From Pezicula radicicola (taxonomy: Eukaryota > Ascomycota > Leotiomycetes > Helotiales > Dermateaceae), in contig PDUO01000008.1 of the NCBI GenBank assembly GCA_003008705.1, positions 1,302,001-1,366,000 on the forward strand: 64,000 nucleotides of DNA. The letters are read 5' to 3'. The translations under genes were made by a program, and so were the position numbers. The notes beneath the pieces were generated by a model. It did not search any database and was not told where the DNA came from. It was given only the letters and a program-made list of their open reading frames with translations. This document shows positions 11,003-23,569 of the stretch, in pieces (position 1 is the first letter of the stretch; the number at the start of each line of letters is the position of its first letter).

Positions 11003-12322
11003 TTAGTTTGGGCATTGAGCCTGGACGTGTCCAGGTTGCTTGCACTAAGGAAGAAGTTAGCTGATGTCAAATGATGATGCCAAACTTCAATCAGCTTACC
11101 TTGTAGCAAGTTCGCTCAGCAGAGGTCTCGGAAGGGCAGTCACGGCTCAAGTGGCCAACCTGGTGGGAATTAGCAAGCTGTGTGTGAGAGATGACAGAGA
11201 GAAAGGAGAGTTTTACCTCGCCACAGTTGTAGCACTTCTGGCCTTGGGTGCAGTCGCGCGACATATGTCCGTAACCACCGCAAGAGTAGCAGGTCTGGCC
11301 ACTGCGCTGACCACCACCGAAGCCACCACCGTATCCACCCTGCTGTCCGCCGTATCCACCACCACCGTAGCCACCACCCTGCTCTGGGCAATTACGAGCG
11401 ATGTGTCCAATCTTGGAGCACTGTAGGTCAAGTTGTTAGACTGATGTAGCTTTGCTCAGCGATTTGGAACACCGACCTTGTAGCACTCTTGGTTACCACC
11501 ACCAGATTGGAAACCTCCACGTCCAGCACCCTCAACAGGAGCGTTGGCGCAGTCCCGGGAGATGTGACCGGCTTGTCCGCACTTGTAGCAAGTCTTATCC
11601 TTTGGTCCCTCTGGGCATTCACGGCCTGGTAAATATTGGTTAGCAGATGCTAAGGAAAAACCATAGGATAAGTACTTACTCATATGTCCTTCACCTATTG
11701 CATCAAACGCGTATCAGTCTCTCTTCTCTCACACCAAGGCAGTAAAGCCATTCGTCGTCACTCAAACTCACCACCGCAGTTGTAGCTACTTCGAGTCAGC
11801 AGCAAAAACAATATAGGGCGGAAGTATGCTTACCACTTGGCTGGGCCTCTGGTAGGGCAGTCACGCGCCTAGGTATATTAGCAATTGTATTTTGTGACAG
11901 ATATTTTTGGGTTTCGCAAAGGTCGTACCTGATGCGAGGCATCTCCGCCTAGAATTGGAAGCGTCAGCATTGATATTCGAGAAGTGGCTGAGCGAAAGGA
12001 AAGCTCTAAGAGTGTAGCAAGTATCCTGCATCAAGCTTGAGTAGCATGCCGCAAAGCAACACCACTGGTCAAAGTTGAAAATGTCCCACGATCCTGCTTC
12101 CTTATGCCACAGCCGTGAATTGAACATGTGCGAAGAAGCGGCAGACGATAGGAACGTTGAGAAGTGGACCAGTTGGGTATAGAATATGCGTGGCATAAAC
12201 GTTTGATGTAGAACTGCGGTCGTGACCATGATCGTACTTCGTAGAATGGATATAACGACAGGGAGATCTTCGAACTCACAGTTGTAGCATCCGCGGCCCT
12301 GGGCAGGAGCTCCGTAATCCAT
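11003..12322 (-). CDS. GIS2: Gis2/CNBP-like protein with seven CCHC zinc knuckles
   Basis: Nine exons join into a protein of about 190 residues made almost wholly of CX2CX4HX4C knuckles. In order they are [84 protein letters not shown] and [14 protein letters not shown]. Seven knuckles is the number in yeast Gis2 and human CNBP, cytoplasmic single-stranded nucleic-acid-binding proteins linked to translation and stress granules. A Gly/Tyr-rich linker (repeats of GGYGGG) separates knuckles 4 and 5. The start is [11 protein letters not shown] at 12322. The first intron is long (about 340 bases) and the others about 50 to 60. Several introns cut within or beside knuckles, which hides the gene from simple frame searches. 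Confidence 0.92.
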
Positions 12323-14397
12323 GATGATGGTTGAAGTTTTTGAGTTCTGTGAGAAAGACAAAACGTCAGTTTTGGTGCAGCTGAAAATACTTCAGCGGGA
12401 GGTGGGGTCAATGAGGGGCGGTAGAGCAAGGAACATGTGGCGTACCTTGAAAGAATTGGAGTTGCAAGATGTTCTGTACGGTTGCACAGATTTGAGATTG
12501 GAATAAAGAACTGTTTGATCGTGATTTTCTTTTAGAGTTGGTGAGTTGAGTTGAGGGAAGGGAAGAAGAATCTTCGTGGGTAGAACCTTTGCAGGAAGCG
12601 AGACGCTGCTAGCGCCGGGTGAAATTCACTGCTGGCAACTGGAGGCGGTGACAGTCTCCTGTAACCTAGTAGTGGATTCACTGGGTCTTTGCAGCGTCCA
12701 AAGTCTTTGTGAACCCTGCGGCCTCTTTGCTGGCAGCGGGCAATCTCTTTAGACTCCTCGAAGAATGCGAGCAACGCAAGGAAGATACGCAGGTGGGGGA
12801 TGTTCTAACAGCATTATTAAACTCGCAGCTTCAAGTTTTCCCGCTCAGTTTCCAAGTTTCTTCCTGTGCACCAAACCAGCAAAAAACCAGTCTTTATCAA
12901 GGGTTGGCACTGCTGTGTAACCACACTCACTCCGCCCATTGCGCAACTTCGCGTATCTCACAAGATCTCTACCCTTGCCTTGTCTACAGCAGAAGAAGAC
13001 AGGCAAAGTACGAAGGATATTCTGGTAGTATTGTTTCAGTGATTCCAGCTATTACTAATGCAGTCTCTGCTACTGCGTTAGTGGATATGATTTTGTCGTT
13101 GGCACATTTTCACTTTCCTCCACCCTTCTGTGTTCTCAAGTTTACCCCCTTGGGCCTAGCTTCTCTCATGCCTATACTTCATTATTCTTTAATACCCTTG
13201 CGTCCAATTCAGGATCATTATAATTGTTTCTTTCGCCTACCTATGCTCTATAGTTCTGCCAAACGTTTGAATCTCACCAGTAGGTAGCTCCATTGTTATA
13301 GACAAGCCAGTCGCTATCTAGCTACGATGGTGGCTTTAGAGAACACTGTCTAAATATTTGTTTTCGAATTAGCCTTTTATCAAGTTACATGCATCATGGA
13401 CACTTATTTGTATGCGGACGTTGGAATAAGGTGTGCCATGGCTTTAACTCTCCTTGAGTAGATGGTTTTATGGGGGATCTTCAGGAACTGTGCCATCAAG
13501 GTGGCTTTGATCATTTGGTCACTACAACATCAATCCGGGGTTTAGGTTGAACCTTTAGGTACCCGTCACCTCCTATAGATAAAGAATGTTCCAAAGGCAT
13601 TCTGTGGGGTAGCTAGAGTTGATCCAAAACTATACAGTAGCGTTGAATGAGTTGTCAGTTGTGGCCGTTGTCTCTGGGCGCGTTGCACTAGCAGCTCTAT
13701 AATGTGGAGGAATAGTACCTTTGAGGGTCTTGGAAACTAACAACTTTGTTATAGAAAGAGTTAAGACCTTTCGATGAAATATATGCTGGAATCATGATTG
13801 GATTTACTAAGAGAGCCCTTGAATTGGAGCTAGCTTTAGACGGCGTCATGGAACTCCCTCATAGTCACATGATGGGAGCCCTACTTCTGATTAATCACAT
13901 GTCTCGGCCCGGACCCTCCTGACGCCGCTTTCAGCCAAATGGTCAAATTACAGGCACGCACGGCACGTACGCATAAACCAGGAGTCGATCCCCAATTTGA
14001 GTACGCGACCATAACGCGAATGTCAATATTTTTGTACGGAGTAATCTAGTCAGCAATATCACCTACAGCCCCCCCAATCTGCGATACCTCTTTGACGACC
14101 ATCAAACACCTCAGACCTTTCTAAAAACCATTTGCATCTCTTGCGGGCGTATCGTAACCAAAGCCATAGCAACAGCGCAGCTTCTGGAGTGACGAACTCT
14201 ATCGTACCCCCTGCTTCCCGTTGGTGATGATTTGATCGAAACGGCCGCACAAGCTTCGATGGTTCATTGTAGCTTCAACAATCTTGACAGACGTCGAGCA
14301 CGCTGTTAGTCGGGGGCAGCATCTGCAACCCGTAGAACACCATCGAATACCGAACGATACATAGAAGGGGCCACGGGGCCGGCATATCGCAGCAAAT
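12323..14397. other. Two-kilobase divergent promoter region
   Basis: This separates the Gis2-like gene (minus) from the kinesin gene (plus). A 192-codon open frame at 12709-13287 begins with GTG, has a mixed composition typical of chance frames and shows no splice context. I see no RNA gene or repeat. Both promoters must lie here. Confidence 0.45.
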
Positions 14398-17300
14398 ATG
14401 GCGCCCGGTGGAGGAGGAAATATTAAGGTGGTGGTGAGATGTCGGCCGTTCAATAGCAGAGGTACGTTCTGGGTTGCCTCTCGATACTCCCACCATTCTT
14501 GCATAGGACAGGGAAGATACTGACTATCCACTAGAGAAGGATCGCGGTGCAAAGCTCATCGTGCAGATGAAGGGCAACCAGACCGTCCTCACCCCACCTA
14601 GCGACGCGAAAGTGAAAGAGAGTGGCGCGAAAACATTTGCCTTTGACAAGTCCTACTGGTCCTTCGACAAGAACGACCCAGAGTATGCTGGACAAGATAA
14701 TTTACACGAGGATCTTGGAAAGCCTCTACTTGACAATGCCTTCGGAGGATATAATAACTGTATTTTTGCTTATGGGCAGACGGGTTCTGGAAAGTCATAT
14801 TCCATGATGGGATACGGAGCCGAGCATGGAGTTATCCCCAAGATTTGCCAGGACATGTTTGTGAGGATTGGGGAGATGCAAAAAGACAAAAACTTACGGT
14901 GTACGGTCGAAGTCTCATACCTGGAAATTTATAATGAACGAGTACGCGATCTCTTGAACCCTTCCACGAAGAGCAATCTGAAGGTCAGAGAGCATCCATC
15001 TACGGGACCATATGTTGAGGATCTTGCAAAATTGGTGGTTAGCAGCTTTGCAGAAATTGAGAATTTGATGGACGAGGGAAATAAGGCCCGTACCGTTGCA
15101 GCAACGAACATGAACGAAACGAGTTCTCGTAGTCATGCAGTCTTCACACTTACTTTGACCCAAAAACGATTCGACGTTGAGACCAAGATGTCTATGGAGA
15201 AAGCAGCGAAAATCAGTCTTGTGGATCTCGCAGGTTCCGAAAGAGCAAACTCGACTGGTGCAACAGGAGCTCGTCTGAAGGAAGGTGCTGAGATCAATCG
15301 TTCATTGTCTACATTGGGACGAGTTATTGCTGCATTAGCAGATTTGTCAGAAGGGAAAAAGAAGAAAGTTGGGAAAGGCAACCAAGTTCCCTATCGAGAC
15401 AGTGTTCTCACATGGCTGTTAAAAGATTCCTTGGGTGGAAACAGTATGACGGCTATGATAGCAGCAATCAGTCCTGCAGATATCAATTTTGATGAAACAC
15501 TGAGTACTTTGCGATACGCCGACAGCGCTAAGAGAATCAAGAACCATGCTGTGGTTAACGAAGATGCTAATGCTAGGATGATTCGTGAGCTCAAGGAAGA
15601 ACTAGACGCTCTTCGAAGCAAACTTAGTGGCGGTGGCGGTGGTGGCAGTGGAGCGCCTGCAGAGGAAACCTATGCCGAAGGTACTCCATTAGAAAAGCAA
15701 ATCGTCAGTATCGTTCAAGCAGATGGAACTGTGAAGAAAGTCTCGAAAGCAGAAATCGCGGAACAACTCAACCAGAGCGAAAAACTATATTCTGATCTCA
15801 ACCAGACCTGGGAGCAGAAGTTACAAAAGACTGAGACGATTCACAAGGAGCGAGAAGCGGCTTTGGAAGAACTGGGAATCAGCATCGAAAAGGGCTTCGT
15901 GGGGCTTCATACACCAAAGAAGATGCCCCATCTTGTTAACTTATCAGATGATCCTCTTCTAGCGGAATGTCTTGTTTACAACTTGAAGCCTGGCACAACT
16001 ACAGTTGGCAACGTAGATACTACTGATGCAGAAAAGGCTGAGATACGACTTAATGGCACCAGAATTCTACACGAGCATTGCACATTTGAAAACGTAGATA
16101 ATGTTGTTACCATTATTCCGAAAGAGGGCGCAGCTGTCATGGTCAATGGCAAGAGGATCGCGGAGCCGAAACGGTTGAAAAGTGGTTATCGTATTATATT
16201 TGGAGATTTCCACATCTTTCGATTTAACAACCCTATGGAGGCTAAGGCAGAAAGAGCAGAGCAAAGTCTATTACGGCACTCGATAACAGCAGCTCAGATG
16301 GCAGAATTTTCATCAGCCTCGTCATCTTCACCAAGTCCACTCTCAAGGCCGGGCCATGAGAGGACGTTCAGTAAAGCAGTATCAGAGGCTGATTGGGATA
16401 GAAGTCGACCTGACTCTCCTGCGCCACTGCAGAACGGACGAGATTCGGATTGGTCTTTTGCTCGACGTGAGGCTGCATCTGCTATTCTTGGGCCGGATCA
16501 AAAGATTGCTGGTCTCACCGACGAAGAACTCAACGTACTGTTTGAAGATGTGCAAAAGGCTAGAGCCGAACGTGCAGGACGTGATGCAGATGATGATATG
16601 GACTCCGTAACGTCGTATCCTGTTAGAGATAAGTACTTATCCAACGGAACCTTGGATAATTTCTCCCTGGATACCGCTTTGACGATGCCGTCGACACCAA
16701 AACAAGGCGAAGTCGAAGATAAGATGCGTGAAGTGAGGGAAGAAATGCAAGTTCAGTTAGACAAGCAGAAAGAAGAATATCAGGATCAACTGAAGACTGC
16801 CGAAGCGGCCAATGTTGAGGTAGAGGAGATCAAAAAGGAGAAAGCGAGGATGGAGGAAAACCTGCGGGAAGTTAAGAAAGAGATGCTTAAGCAACTTGAA
16901 AGCCAACGAAAGGAGTTTGAAGAGCGTCTACAGCAATTGGCACCCGGTAGTTCCCTTCGGGAGGGACCTCCTCCATTATCTGAAAGGGAGATCGAGATTG
17001 CAAAGAAGGTTGCAGAACACTGGCGAGGCAGGCATTACGTTCGAATGGCCGAGGCAATTCTGCAATCAGCTGCGAACCTGAAGGAAGCTCAGATTATGAG
17101 TCAGGAAATGGACGAGGGTGTCGTGTTCCAATTTGCAATCGTCGACGTCGGCCATGCGCTCTGTTCCTCTTATGATATGGTTCTAAATGGTATTGAAGCA
17201 GGGAATGACTTGGCTCTCGAAGACGCTACCAAACCATGTGTAGGTGTCCGAGTTATCGATTATCGAAGCAGTGTAGTCCATCTTTGGAGCTTACAGAAAC

Positions 17301-19333
17301 TTCAAGATCGAGTCAGGCTCATGAGACAGATGCATCAATACTTAGACCGGCCTGAATATCTCCAGCACTTCCGTCTAGACAACCCTTTCATGGAAGCGTG
17401 TATGCCACAGTTCACGCACATCGGCGACGTTGATGTTCCCCTGGCTGCAGTCTTTGAGAGTAGAGTCCAAGACTTCACACTTGACGTTCTGTCTCCATAC
17501 ACCTCGCATGCCATTGGTGTAATCAAACTCTCTCTTGAACCATCTTCTGCGCGGTCTCCTTCAAGTACACTGAAATTCAATGTAGTCATGCACGACATGA
17601 TTGGCTTTGCTGAGCGCGAAGGCACCGACGTACATGCTCAACTCTTCATCCCTGCAATTTCTGAGGATAGTGGAGTGACAACCACGCAGATGATCAAGGA
17701 CTATGACGAGGGTCCTATTCGATTTGAAAGTGTTCACAGTATGAGCGTGCCGCTATTCAGTCCTGCCAGTGTATCTTTACGGGTGGCCATCTTTGCCAAA
17801 GTCTCTTCTATGCACCTGGACAAACTTCTAAGCTGGGATGACATGCGAGATAGTCCTCCCTCGCCCAAGAAGAAGCGCAAGAATGCACGTATTTCCGAAT
17901 CTCAGTTCTACACAGAAGAAAAGCATGATGTCTTTGCCCGAATGCAGGTCCTCGAACTCGCTGAGACAGGCGAATATCTTCCTGTAGAGGTCATGCAGAC
18001 GAACGATTTGGATAGCGGATCATTTCAACTTCACCAAGGCTTGCAACGCCGAGTTGTTGTTAACCTAACACATAGCTCCGGTGAGGCATTACCTTGGAAG
18101 GATGTTTCCGGTCTACGGATTGGCCGTATACGACTCGTTGATCACGCCGGCAAGATGGACCTAAGTTCTCCGACGCCTGAGATCCACCTCAAGCTGATCT
18201 CGAAGCCAGTTGTCAGAGAAAATGCCAATGGAACCAGTAGCGTAACAATAATGGGGCAATGGGACTCAAGTGCTCACAGCTCGATTCTACTTGACCGAAC
18301 GACTGCCGACAAATGCAAGGTTCAAATGTCGGTTGCTTGGGATGTTGTTTCAGACAAACTAGCAAAGCCAATGGCATTTTCTGCCGATGCTTGCTGCCAG
18401 ATCCTCTCCAGATCCTATGTACGCCAAACCTCCATGTTCGCATCGCTATGGCAGAGTGTACGTATCGTGCACTCGGTGACCAACATTTTTTGCTTATCGG
18501 TGAAGCCAACGCCAATCAAGCGCGCTGGCGATTTATGGCGCATGAATACCCAAAATGACTACGTTAAGGGTGAAGAAGGTCTTACTGATTGGGCACCGCG
18601 AGGTGTATCTCTAATCAAAGACCATATTGCTGCGAACCGACGCAAACAAAGACTTTCCGAACTTGATGCAGCAAAGCCTATCCTCAGCGGAATTGTGATG
18701 TCCTCTTCCAAGAGTGATGTCTCCGATGAAGCTGAGCAAGTCGATCGACCTCTTACAGAGCATGAACAAACCTTACTAAACAAATTCCTAAGTCTCTGGA
18801 AATCTTGCCACGACCCTGTCCTCTCAATCCTCTCCAAAAGCAACGTCGAACCACCATCAAGAGGTGCTCCTGACACAGTTGCGCCTCCACCACCAATGGC
18901 CCCTCACCTCACTGCCAGCATTCTCACAATCCCCAAAAACCCGACGATACTCAAGGGCGGTTACCTTCTCACACCATCCGCCGACTCCACACGCTGGGTG
19001 CGTCGTTTCGTCGAGCTCCGGCAGCCATACCTTCACATTCACTCTGTTCCGGAAGGTGAAGAAGTCAGTATTGTGTCTCTGCGGAACTCAAGGGTCGACC
19101 ATCAGCCGCAAATAGCTAAGCTGTTGAGGAGGGAGCGAGACCGTCAGAAAGAAGGCACTGTATTTGCAATTTACGGGACAGATAATACCTGGCTTTTTGC
19201 AGCGAGGAGTGAGCGGGAAAAGGTGGATTGGATCTTTCGAATCGACCAGGCATACTTTGGCTCTGCCAGCGGGAGCGGCAGTGGGACAGGGAGTGGAGAC
19301 GACGATTATGAGCAGAATGGAAGACAGAGGTAG
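14398..19333 (+). CDS. uncA: Kinesin-3 (UncA/KIF1/Unc104 type) motor protein
   Basis: This 1620-residue plus-end microtubule motor moves endosomes and vesicles in hyphae. Exon 1 (14398-14461) encodes MAPGGGGNIKVVVRCRPFNS, the first strand of the motor. A 73-base intron leads to exon 2 (14535-19333). The motor domain covers about residues 1-370, with P-loop GQTGSGKS near residue 103, switch I SSRSH and switch II VDLAGSERAN. A Gly-rich linker (SGGGGGGSG) follows, then an FHA domain at about 480-590 (KPGTTTVGN, RIIFGDFHIFRFNNP) and a coiled coil near 740-820. KIF1B-like and DUF3694-like regions come next, then a C-terminal PH domain (LKGGYLLTPSADSTRWVRRF) for lipid binding. The order and length match fungal UncA, and all nucleotide-binding motifs are intact. 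Confidence 0.95.
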
Positions 19334-20132
19334 CTGGCCACTACCGAACTTAATCAATCGTTTAATGTATGTGAAGAGTGGTGTAAGATGTTCCTTTGTA
19401 TAATGATCGATGAGAAGGCATTGGAGGGTGTTATTAGGCTTTTGGATTTTATACTTCTTTTCTCATCTAGAGAGAAGATTTGGGCCGGCGTTCGATACCC
19501 GTGGATATCTGCTTAGATAGTTCCATTTGTTGTAGATAATAGAGATCGTCATGATCCTCAATAACTGCATTTTACCAAATTATCTTTACTTTGGGGCATC
19601 GAAACTGTAGTAGGATTTCTTCACTGGAGTAATCTGAAGTAGTCAGGGCCGCCTAGTCCTCTTATAGAAACCACTGGCATGAAAAAAGGGAAACGGGAGG
19701 ACTACATAGAGGCCAAGCAACCGAAATTATCCTGGCATTGTGCTAACCGCCAGAGTTCCATAAATCGCTTGATTTGTCCGAGTGTCCAAAACGTTGGTAC
19801 CCAAATGAAGTATCTAAATCAATATGACTAAACTCATACCTTCAGAAATGATCTTGTCCCTTGGAATTGATCATGCTTGATAGAATAAAATGCCGAGGCT
19901 ACTGTAGCTTCGTCTTATCCTCTCATGTGGAAATACTTCACAGAACTAAGCAGTCTGACATTGCTTAAATGGGGCGAAAAATTATAGTCAGAAAATCCGC
20001 AATGCCATCCACCCGGTAGATGAGAAGGGGTTTGGAGAAATTTTATGTGAGTACAAACTATTCCTATTTAATATATGGTAGAAATAACGGTTTGTGTACT
20101 CGATTCAAGTATCCGTTCTTACCAACCGTTGT
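19334..20132. other. Intergenic region between converging genes
   Basis: It lies between the 3' ends of the kinesin gene and the deaminase gene. No frame has coding character and no repeat is evident. Confidence 0.45.
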
Positions 20133-20761
20133 CTACTTCCTCGTCGTGCTCCAATACACATCGCTCTCCTTCATAACAATCTGATCCATACCCTCCACGG
20201 GCCCAATAACATCGATATCCTTCTGTGATCCTTCCAAAACATCTCGACAATGCCACTTCATGGTGAAATTCTCCTTGTTCCCGGGTCCCGTTAACTGCGC
20301 CAATTGTTCGTTCGAAGCCGCGTATATAATTCGCCCAATATGGGCCCAGTATATTGTGGAAGTGCACATAGCACATGGCTCCCAAGTACTCACCAATGTA
20401 CACTGCCATAGGTATTCCTTCGAATAGTGGCTATACGCCAGCCTGGCCAACGAGCTCTGTTCCGGCACTCCCCATTAGTATCTATGTATATATCCATCTT
20501 CGCACCCTACCAAGAGCAGCATACCTCAGCATGGTTAACCTGATCCACACTCTGGTGCATCAATAGTACCGTCTCATTATCCGGGCCCAAGAGGCATGAT
20601 GCGAAAGGGCGCTTTCCGAATGTCACCGCGCGCCGCTGTATTGTGAGAGCAGCATTGATGCCTGCTTCGATTTGGGCTTGTGTTGGAGGCGTGCGCGAAG
20701 GGAAGAGATTAGGTGCGATTTCGCGCGCTGCTTGTGCTGTTAGAGCTGCTTCGCCGGACAT
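20133..20761 (-). CDS. CMP/dCMP-type deaminase family protein (nucleobase deaminase-like)
   Basis: Two exons (20525-20761, 20133-20456) give 186 residues. The intron has a GTATGC donor, an ATACTAAT branch site and a CAG acceptor. The zinc-dependent deaminase signature is complete: HAE at the exon 1/exon 2 junction supplies the zinc-binding His and catalytic Glu, and PCAMC in exon 2 supplies the two zinc-binding Cys. The context (TLVSTWEPCAMCTSTIYWAHIGRI) is closest to guanine deaminase and tRNA-adenosine deaminase-like proteins of the superfamily. The substrate cannot be decided from sequence. A stand-alone cytosolic enzyme of purine or pyrimidine salvage is the simplest reading. The frame starts MSGEAALTAQAAREIAP. 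Confidence 0.85.
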
Positions 20762-21468
20762 ATTGGTGATGGTGATGGTTCTAGGCTTGAGGTAAGTGCT
20801 TTGCTACCATATTAGCTGGATAGCAAGAGATATATTAATGTCCTTATCACACGTACCTGCAATGCTATCTCACCTCTTGGTATATGTTCTTGAACTTGAA
20901 CTGAGGATATAAGACGCGTTGCAGGTACGTGGACAGGCAATTTGGTGATGTTTTGTTGATGGAGAGTGGAAAGTGGGGGATAGCTTCAAGATAACCATTT
21001 CGGGTAGCGGCGCATTGCGGGCGACGCTAGTGGTCGCTAAGTAGCGAGCCCCTGAGTGCCCAGCTGTTGGAGGTTTGCACATGCACAACATCAACAAAAG
21101 AGGCTGATTTGGTTTACTGGGTGAATTTATTTGGTAATAAAGGCAGGTGACGGATCTATGCCGCGTAGTCATCAAAGGCATGTATGTCCCAAGTACCTAA
21201 AAACATTGATCAGGAGCTGAGTGGACCCCCCCTCAACCAAACAAGTTCTCCGTCCAGCTTCCACCCTGTTTCTGCAATGCCAGTACGAAAGATACATGTC
21301 GCTGAGAACATGATGTGCAGTCCGTTTATGAGCTTAGTTAAACTGCATCGAAAGTGTAACTTAACTGGACGCTACCTTAGGTAAAGCATTAGCTGCTGCA
21401 ACGTCACCGAGCCGAAGGAGTGAATAGTCTTACCTTCCTGCTAGTTCATGCACTCAATCACCCCCATT
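20762..21468. other. Intergenic region, no gene seen
   Basis: This contains the deaminase promoter and the 3' region of the next minus-strand gene. Open frames of 66 to 103 codons here have no family resemblance or splice support. Confidence 0.4.
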
Positions 21469-22319
21469 TCACTTCTCAAGTCCAAAACTTGAAGCCTCAT
21501 CAAATATTTGAGAATAGAATCCCTCAGGACCGAAACACTCCTCAGAAAACTGCTCCTCATTTTCGAGAACAGAAATCATGGGTTGGAGAACGTGATTGAA
21601 AGCCAGCTGGATACGAGCAGCTCTTTCTCTGTCCTTCTTGAGATTCATGTTGAGTTGCCAAGTCCAGGGAATAGCATGATGATTGATGTTTTGAAGCTCT
21701 GCATGAATCGCCGAACCCAAATACTTGACTCTTGTAAACCACCGAATATTCCCAACGTATGTGCTTTTAAAAATGGATACTGTAGCTCTGAGAATAGACC
21801 GGCACAGACGTTCAATCTCCTCAATGGTGCAATCTTCTGGAAAGATATCAAGTGCGCCACGTTCAATCAGCCATGCACGGAACTTGTAACCGACAGGATC
21901 AAGAGGGAAGTCTGGGTCGTCAAGTGCTGTTGTGTCTCTGTGTTCGATGTTCGTACTTTCATTGTGTTGATCGGAGGTGCTGCAATGGTCTTTTTGATCT
22001 GGGTTGCACAACAAGCCCAAGAGCGTCTCAGCAGTGGTAGCGTCAAGGTCCTCGAAAGCAACACCATCGACATAGCTGTTGCGTAGAATGATCCCACGGA
22101 TTGCGCTATAATCTCTACTTTCCACAGCGGTGCGTACAGCCTTCGCTACGTCAGTAAAGGCATTCATTTGGTGGTGTGAAGAGGCTGATATACCTTGGTC
22201 ATGGCATCGAGATCTCGGGGGACAAATGAATGAGCAGATAGATTCAGGCCACGAGGTGCGTTTTCGCCATTTATGGAGAGCCCAGCGTCTGTGATGGGGG
22301 CGTTGGTTTGCTGCGACAT
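21469..22319 (-). CDS. Uncharacterised fungal protein
   Basis: Exon 1 (22194-22319) begins MSQQTNAPITDAGLSINGEN. A 53-base GT-AG intron ending GCGAAG joins it to exon 2 (21469-22140), giving 265 residues. The N-terminal part is hydrophilic. From about residue 40 helical segments begin (AVRTAVESRDYSAIRGIIL), followed by an acidic insert and a C-terminal half with IEEIERLCRSILRATVSIF and WTWQLNMNLKKDRERAARI. It is a soluble protein without signal peptide or membrane helix. I recognise no domain. Coding status is supported by the in-phase intron and the uninterrupted frame. Confidence 0.65.
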
Positions 22320-22996
22320 GTTGGGCATACAATTGTCGTGTTAAGCCTTTGTCATTGGGCCGTATCGTTGTGGTTAAAGAGCAAAGGATGGAGGAACGAG
22401 TTTGAGGCTAAATTTATACGTGGGAAGGTTGGCAATCTAACTTATGGTCAGCTGACAATCAAGCATGTAAAACCTGGAAGGACACTTGTTTTGAGGTGAA
22501 TGTAATCAGTACAGCAATATGGTGAATTAATTTTGATGCCATTCGAAGCTTCTTCCAATAGCCGGAACTGGCAGTTGAAATGCACGTTAGCCCTAATACC
22601 AAGCCTAATCCAGACGACCCTTACTTTTAAATGCAGAGCATGTTGTTACAGGTTGGTATCTGGAGGAATAATGCATAGAGAGCTTCTATCAGAATCCCAA
22701 ATTATGTCAGAGAATGTTCAAAACAAATTCATTTGCAATACACCTGCAAATAGAAAAAACACCCTCTAGTTCCTTCCCTCTTTCTCAAGTCATTTAAGTT
22801 GCTCCTAGAACCTTCCGTCGCCAACGCTATCAACAATTTGAGAACTAAGCTAAGTTCACATAGCCTCCTTCTTCCACCAACTACCCTTCTTATCCTCTTT
22901 GAAGATACATAGCATCACAGCAATCCTTCAGAAATCATATCCTAACCAATAAGAAGTAAGCGTTTGAAGTTCATCAAATTTGACGAGCTTCTTGCC
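22320..22996. other. Intergenic region
   Basis: It lies between two minus-strand genes and should hold one promoter and one 3' untranslated region. Nothing else is apparent. Confidence 0.4.
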
Positions 22997-23569
22997 TTAA
23001 CCATCAATTGTTGTCGAATTAAGAGCATCAGTCGTATTTATAGCGGTTGCATTAGAGACCGTACTGATTGCAGTGGGCAAAGGCAGAAACGTCCCATGTC
23101 GCACATAAGTGACAAAGAGGCAGACCCATGCAAATACAACCCAAGCTGCAGCAATATTATACAATCCTCTTCGGATCTCAATACGACCTCTATTCGAAAT
23201 GCGGCTATAGAATCCCTGACCCATAAAGTAAGCCCAAGCCCCTGCCACAGCGATGAATAAGAGTAGAAGTGCATTTGCTTCGGTTAGGCGCCCGCTTTTG
23301 ACCAGAGTTACTGCTGTTACTATCACAAAGATTTCGAAGGGAATGATTGGGACCAGGATAATGAGATGCACTTTGTGCCAGGCTGCCTCGTTTGCACGAT
23401 ACTCCGTATATACTTTGTTCGCTGTCTCGCCGCTCTTGCCGGGATACCAGACAGAGTCCCAGGCAGATTGTTGGCCTCGCGATGCTGTGTTGTTTTGGTT
23501 GGTGGTGTGACGCTGGTGTAAAGCTCCATCGTAGGTTCCGGCTTCAAGGTTCTTCAAGTCGTTGTCCAT
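22997..23569 (-). CDS. Uncharacterised membrane protein with three predicted helices
   Basis: The protein is 190 residues if it starts at the ATG at 23569 (MDNDLKNLEAGTYDGAL). The frame stays open upstream to an ATG at 23800, but the extra stretch looks like leader sequence. A polar N-terminus of about 70 residues is followed by three hydrophobic segments: VHLIILVPIIPFEIFVIVTA, ANALLLLFIAVAGAWAYFMG and IAAAWVVFAWVCLFVTYV. The Thr/Asn-rich tail has several N-glycosylation-type sites. Single exon. No family is recognised and no neighbour suggests a role. Confidence 0.6.
   Translation of the reverse strand: MDNDLKNLEAGTYDGALHQRHTTNQNNTASRGQQSAWDSVWYPGKSGETANKVYTEYRANEAAWHKVHLIILVPIIPFEIFVIVTAVTLVKSGRLTEANALLLLFIAVAGAWAYFMGQGFYSRISNRGRIEIRRGLYNIAAAWVVFAWVCLFVTYVRHGTFLPLPTAISTVSNATAINTTDALNSTTIDG

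Noticed and set aside
12709..13287. 192-codon plus-strand frame
   Set aside because: It begins with GTG, has no biased or domain-like composition and no splice context.
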